Of a DNA stretch of 64,000 bases, positions 59,701 to 64,000 are shown piece after piece. This DNA is from Eucalyptus grandis. Taxonomy: Eukaryota; Streptophyta; Magnoliopsida; Myrtales; Myrtaceae. The notes below the pieces were generated by a model that saw only the letters and a program-made list of their open reading frames with translations, was not told where the DNA came from and ran no database searches. Numbering within the stretch: position 1 is the stretch's first letter; every line of letters begins with the position of its first letter. Location: the NCBI RefSeq assembly GCF_016545825.1, contig NC_052615.1, forward strand, positions 35,241,516 to 35,305,515. The letters are read 5' to 3'. The translations under genes and the position numbers were made by a program.

Positions 59701-61515
59701 AAACAGCAAATGAGGCTACCCGCAAAGTAAAGTCTTGTTATGAGACCTTACTCGGTTGTCAGTTGTATTGTTTTGATGCTGCATGAATTGGTTGGATAAA
59801 TTCCAAAAGCAGTTTCAAGCATTGATATGCAATCTGCTGATTTCCTTGCTTTGCAGCTTAAAGCACTTGAAAATGTATACAATGAGGAGCTAAGATTGAG
59901 GAAAGATCTTGAGGAATTGCTAGCACGAGAAAAGGAAGCATCCGAAGTGCTGAAGAAGTGTCACGAGGAACTACAGATGCTGAACGAGGAACTCTTGGCT
60001 AACCAAACAAGTGAACCCTCCAGTGCACATGGACAGGAGTTCATTTCTGAGTTTTCATTCTCCGATGTACATGAAGCTACTGAGAGTTTTAATCAAGCGT
60101 TAGTGATTGATAAGGGGGCATATGGGACCACTTATAAAGGTTTGCTTCATCACATGCAAGTGGCCATAAAGATGCTGCTCGCCTCCAACTACCATCATGA
60201 GGTAAGGTGGTTGTGCACTATTGGAATTTCCTTGAAGGCACGCAAAACAATTTAAAGAAAGGATTATTACGGCAATGGCATTATGAAGTTGTCTAGGGAA
60301 CCAGGAAAAGGTCAAGTGCTGCAAAAACTTCAGAAGCATGCTGGTGACTCTAACTTGCTTAAAGCAATCTAAATCTTTAAATTTACTGGAGATCTGTTTA
60401 TTGTTTTATTAGGGACAAGTCTAATGAATGAATGATCAAGATATTTCTTTAATATGGTAATCTAGATCTTTGTCTTGTTAGCTGGGGTCGTGTTGGGGTC
60501 ACTCTCCCATATTTGTTGGTTCTGTTTCAGATTCAAGTTGCAACTAAGTTGAGGCATCCTAATTTGGTAAGCCTCATTGGAGTCTGCCCTGATGCCACGG
60601 CTGCTATTTATGAGTATCTCCCAAATGGCAGCCTTGAAGACCAACTCAGCGCCAGAGACAGCAGCAACCATCTATCTTGGCAAACTCGAATACATATTTG
60701 TGCGGATACATGTGCTGTGCTTATTTTTCTTCATTCTTGCTATGGTTTGGTACATGGCGATCTGAAACTGGGAAATATTCTTCTTGACTCCAACTTCATT
60801 GCCAAAATTAAGAACTTTGGATTGTGTTCTGCCCCATCTCATTCCCCCATGACAGGAGAATTATCTTTTGCCTCTGATGTTTATTCATTTGGTCATGTGT
60901 TATTGCGTTTACTGACTGGGAGATCAGGTCTAAATTTAGATGAAGTGATGGAAAGGGCCTTAGATGTAGGGAATTTAAGTGCTGTGTTGGATCCTACAGC
61001 GGGTCACTGGCCATTTGAGTTAGCCAAAGAGCTGGCTCTCCTGGCATTAAGGTGTTGTGACAGTGATAGCAATAATCGACCATGTCTTAGCTCAGAGGTG
61101 TGGCCGATACTGGAAAGGATGCGAACCCATTGTGAAGCCTCATTATCCAGTCAGCCTGATCCAGAAGAGCCTGCACAGCCTCCTCAATATCTCATTTGTC
61201 CAATCTCCCATGTGAGTCGGCTTATTAGTTCATCCCAGCATATGCTATTCACCTTTTAAATCAAATTTCTATGTGTTGGCTTGAATATGTTGGTCATGAT
61301 TAATGTACTTAATTTGACTTTGTGTTTAGGAAATTATGCAAGATCCTCATGTGGCAGCAGATGGTTTTACTTACGAAGCAGAGGCAATAAGGATCTGGCT
61401 TAGTGGCCATGATACTTCGCCGATGACGAATCTGCAGCTTTCAAACCGCGAGCTTTTCCCGAATCAGACTGTCCGTTCAATGATTCAAGAATGGCAGCAA
61501 AACAATGAATCCTAA
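56722..61515 (+). CDS. Gene D: USP / coiled-coil / pseudokinase / U-box protein, the least altered copy
   Basis: Nine exons: 56722-56893, 57956-58059, 58290-58411, 58767-58871, 59217-59463, 59589-59726, 59857-60201, 60531-61211, 61330-61515; 699 aa, all phases consistent. USP-like ~12-165, Ser-rich linker, coiled coil ~251-345, kinase-like ~355-635, U-box ~634-699 with its own C-terminus (EWQQNNES). It keeps more ancestral kinase features than its siblings: FSFSDVHEATESFNQ before the glycine loop, VAIK lysine 401 and the alphaC Glu 411. The DFG is still NFG (506) and the APE-containing segment is still absent. HGDLKLGN Asp is 488. The 3' half and 3' flank differ clearly from A-C, so D escaped the conversion that homogenised the others. 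Confidence 0.9.
56964..56994 (+). other. 31-bp insertion in intron 1 of gene D, possibly plastid-derived
   Basis: Absent from the matching place in gene B (after the T-run at about 37350). The insert contains AGGGATATAACTCAGC, which equals the 5' end of plastid tRNA-Val(GAC) as I remember it, with one mismatch a base or two further on. It is too short to be a functional tRNA. Possible filler DNA from break repair. Confidence 0.4.
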
Positions 61516-63752
61516 TTTTGGCATTGAATTGAATCATAGGCGTCTTAGTTTCTAGGTCTTGGGGTATCGGGTTATCCACCTCGCGTTTACCTTCTGTACA
61601 TACCATGAGTGGATTTCTAATTGTGCATATGCTACGAAATGTGTTTAGCGTTGCATGAAATCTAATTGAACTGCGCCTTTCTATCATGTAATCTAACCAC
61701 AGTCTAGTCATCCTTCTTTGCACTCTTGATCGGCAACTCTGCGGTGACTAGTTTTGTACAGTTTCGGACAGCTCGATTTTCTTTGTGATGGTTCAATGGT
61801 ATTGCACCTTGCTGCTGATAGAATTCAAGTGCACTGTGACTATTCGTTCAATTATACCTGCAAACGTGGACTCATAATTTCTTGTTGTTTCTTTCTTCGT
61901 GTGTACTTTTTGCTTAAAGAAACTGTCAATGGTTTATTCCCACTGAGCGGTAAATTATCTGCTATCGAACTCTCTGGACTGGCTTTGGTCTCCGGGCAGC
62001 AGAGACTGCTTACAATCACTTGATTAGTTTGAGTAACTCAACTTACGCTGTTCCTCGAACACGTTTCTAAACTTTTCGAAGCGTATTGAAGTTGTTGTAT
62101 GTTGATGTGAGAGGACTTTTCTTCTGAATATCTCATTTGTGGAGCAAAATGCACATAATAAACCACACCCTCTTTCTTACTGAATCCAGTTCCTGGTTGA
62201 ACTTGGTTGATTCTATTAATGGCCTTGTCATAATAGCTTCAAGACTTCAATTGTCCTTATATTCCAGAATGCATGTAGTCTCTCCTCCTTCTTCTTTCCA
62301 CATGATGTTTTTAGACTCTTCTTATTCCTCTTTTTTGTTTAACAAAAATGGATCCTTCGTAAGGTTCATTGTCGAGTGGAAAATTATCTCCGAGCTCTTT
62401 GCATTTGGCAACACTTTACCGAGGGACTTTGGAGGTCATAGAGGCCTTTGAGGATATGCGATAGTTCTGGGTGAAGAAGTTTGGAGGGCCATTTGGAAAA
62501 TGCAATTATATTTCCAAAGGGGTGTAGCCTAAGGAGAAGCGTTGAGCTCTCCCGGCATGCTCAACTCTGAATTAATGAAATTTTTTAATGTCTAATCTCA
62601 TCTCCTCTCATTAATTATAATTCCAAATTTATCCTTTTGTAGAAATGAAATGACATTTATTTTTTGTTTGTTTCATGGAAAGTGAATAATTTGAAAAATA
62701 TTGTATTGATCATCTTTATCACTTAGAAAAGTGAATGAATGAAAAATATTTACACAGTCTACAAAAATATTTAGATATAAATTATTATTAATAATGGAAA
62801 CATCTTTGATTAATTAACTATTTTCAGCTATAGAAACTATATGTTTTAGAAATATATTTTTTAAATCATTTATTTTCTGTAAAATAAATGGAACTTCAGT
62901 TTGGCGAGCTCTCGATTTTATTTGGAAGAAGTAGGGAAGAAAAAATAGGCATTTGGTGGGTTTTAGGTGAGAAGTTTGCTTTTGGGCTCAATTTTCTCTT
63001 CCTTGACTTGGGTTTGGCTTTCGATCCTGAAAGAAATGGCCTGTTTTGGACATTGTAGCTTTTGATCTGCCGGGTGGTAAAGACTGATCGTATGGTTCTG
63101 GTTTGTGTTTTGGCTCATTTGCAGGGAAAAGCAAAACTTTATGTTTCTCAAACTTTTTACTTTAATAAAAATTATTGCTTGATGTTGGGAGTAAACTCCT
63201 GCTGCATCATGGAGCATTCTGGATTTATTCTCTCATTAATCTATGCTCAGAAACTCTAGAACTTTGGTATAATAGGCAAAAAATGTTGTGTTTGGGACAG
63301 ACGGATTCATTTACCAATTCTTTTATCTACTGCTCTATTTACTTAAGCCTTTTATTTTATGCATTTGTGTTGACTGCTTTAGGAACATTTCATCGTTAGG
63401 AATTTGAGCATATCCTTGATAATGCTTCATCCTCTAGATCAAGTAACACCCAGATTTGGAGGCATCGCCAATTTCTCCTTCCTCTTCTTTCTGTAGTTGC
63501 TTTGATTTCTCTAGCAGTATGAAAGAGTCTGAAGGGACAAGTTTTATTAGAAATCCTCAAGGTTTTCCTTCTAGTTGACAGTGAAGCTTTTTGTTGATAT
63601 TAACGGTTTGTTGTTTCCGCTTGTTTTAGTGGTTTGTTGTTCTCTCTTGCTACATTTTTCCTTTTTCTGTTTATTCATGTTGTGGAATTGGGTCATTATT
63701 AATTTCATTCTTTAGTGCCTCTCTTATTTGTTCATGTTCATTTTACTATGAG
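61516..63752. other. 3' flank of gene D and intergenic region
   Basis: The sequence after the stop codon does not match the 3' flanks of A-C beyond the first ~15 bases. The rest is AT-rich with short open frames that lack motifs (61754-62023, 62137-62451, 62963-63399). Nothing else supportable is seen. Confidence 0.5.
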
Positions 63753-64000
63753 ATGATGAGTTCATCAAAAGAAGAGAAGCATTTGAGCCCCGAAGATGAA
63801 GCAATTTGTTGTAAGTTGTGCAATAAACAAATTGAAATAGACAATCATCCTGCAATAAAGAAAAGGGATGGATGTGCGATTATAATTTGACAAGTTTGAG
63901 GAGTTGAAGGACAAAAAACATGATCGAACTCAAATTAAGGATAAGTGGGATAGTCTTGAGGAATAATAAGAAAAAAATGGAAGCAATTGCTTCACAAAAA
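63753..64000 (+). pseudogene. Decayed Myb/SANT-like (transposase-associated) fragment, cut by the window edge
   Basis: An ATG-started frame of 45 codons (63753-63890) is followed, after a frame change, by FDKFEELKDKKHDRTQIKDK and WDSLEE, then two stops. The spacing and residues (Asp/Glu-Phe-Lys-Phe-Glu-Glu, Arg-Thr-Gln-Ile-Lys-Asp-Lys-Trp-Asp) resemble the Myb/SANT-like domain of PIF/Harbinger-associated and L10-interacting MYB proteins. The frame breaks indicate a relic. It continues beyond the window. Confidence 0.4.

Overview
This is nuclear DNA of a flowering plant, and gene structure and families point to a woody eudicot. Genes have many short GT-AG exons, intergenic DNA is AT-rich, and the coding families are plant-specific: a PRONE RopGEF, a DUF4378/TRM-type protein, the meiotic protein PRD3/PAIR1, and U-box kinases with a USP domain. 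Some AT-rich repeats with wording such as 'gggttaatacca...caaatttacc' resemble repeats I associate with Myrtaceae (Eucalyptus and relatives). That placement comes from memory and is tentative.

Layout. 1-1543 is the upstream region of a RopGEF gene (1631-4032, +, 7 exons, 501 aa). 4404-6885 is a non-autonomous Mutator-like element with 9-bp target-site duplications and two GC-rich tandem arrays. 7876-13079 (-) is a DUF4378 gene that carries a net one-base frameshift in its largest exon and one exon junction that does not fit. 13105-21971 is AT-rich intergenic DNA without a supportable gene. 21972-26913 (-) is a PRD3/PAIR1 orthologue in 10 exons, also with one single-base frameshift. 26914-28560 is intergenic with local repeats.

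29057-61515 (+) is a tandem array of four paralogues, called A (29057-33773), B (37107-41872), C (48566-53301) and D (56722-61515). Each has a USP-like domain, a Ser-rich linker, a coiled coil, a kinase-like domain and a C-terminal U-box, and each splices to an uninterrupted reading frame (653, 687, 662 and 699 aa). In all four the kinase DFG motif reads NFG and about half of the activation segment is missing. They therefore look like U-box E3 ligases with pseudokinase domains rather than active kinases. A+B and C+D appear to be two copies of a two-gene block about 19.6 kb apart. Sequence mosaicism indicates later gene conversion between A and B, and at the 3' ends of A, B and C.

Between B and C, two DNA transposons sit directly upstream of C. 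One is a Mutator-like element with roughly 1.07-kb terminal inverted repeats (44006-47149, 9-bp TSD). The other is a PIF/Harbinger-type element (47230-48324, TAA TSD) carrying a very GC-rich palindromic tandem array. 61516-64000 is intergenic, with a decayed Myb/SANT-like fragment at the right edge.

Coordinates come from hand reading of splice sites. Phase was checked arithmetically at each junction of the RopGEF, PRD3 and U-box genes. No database search was possible.
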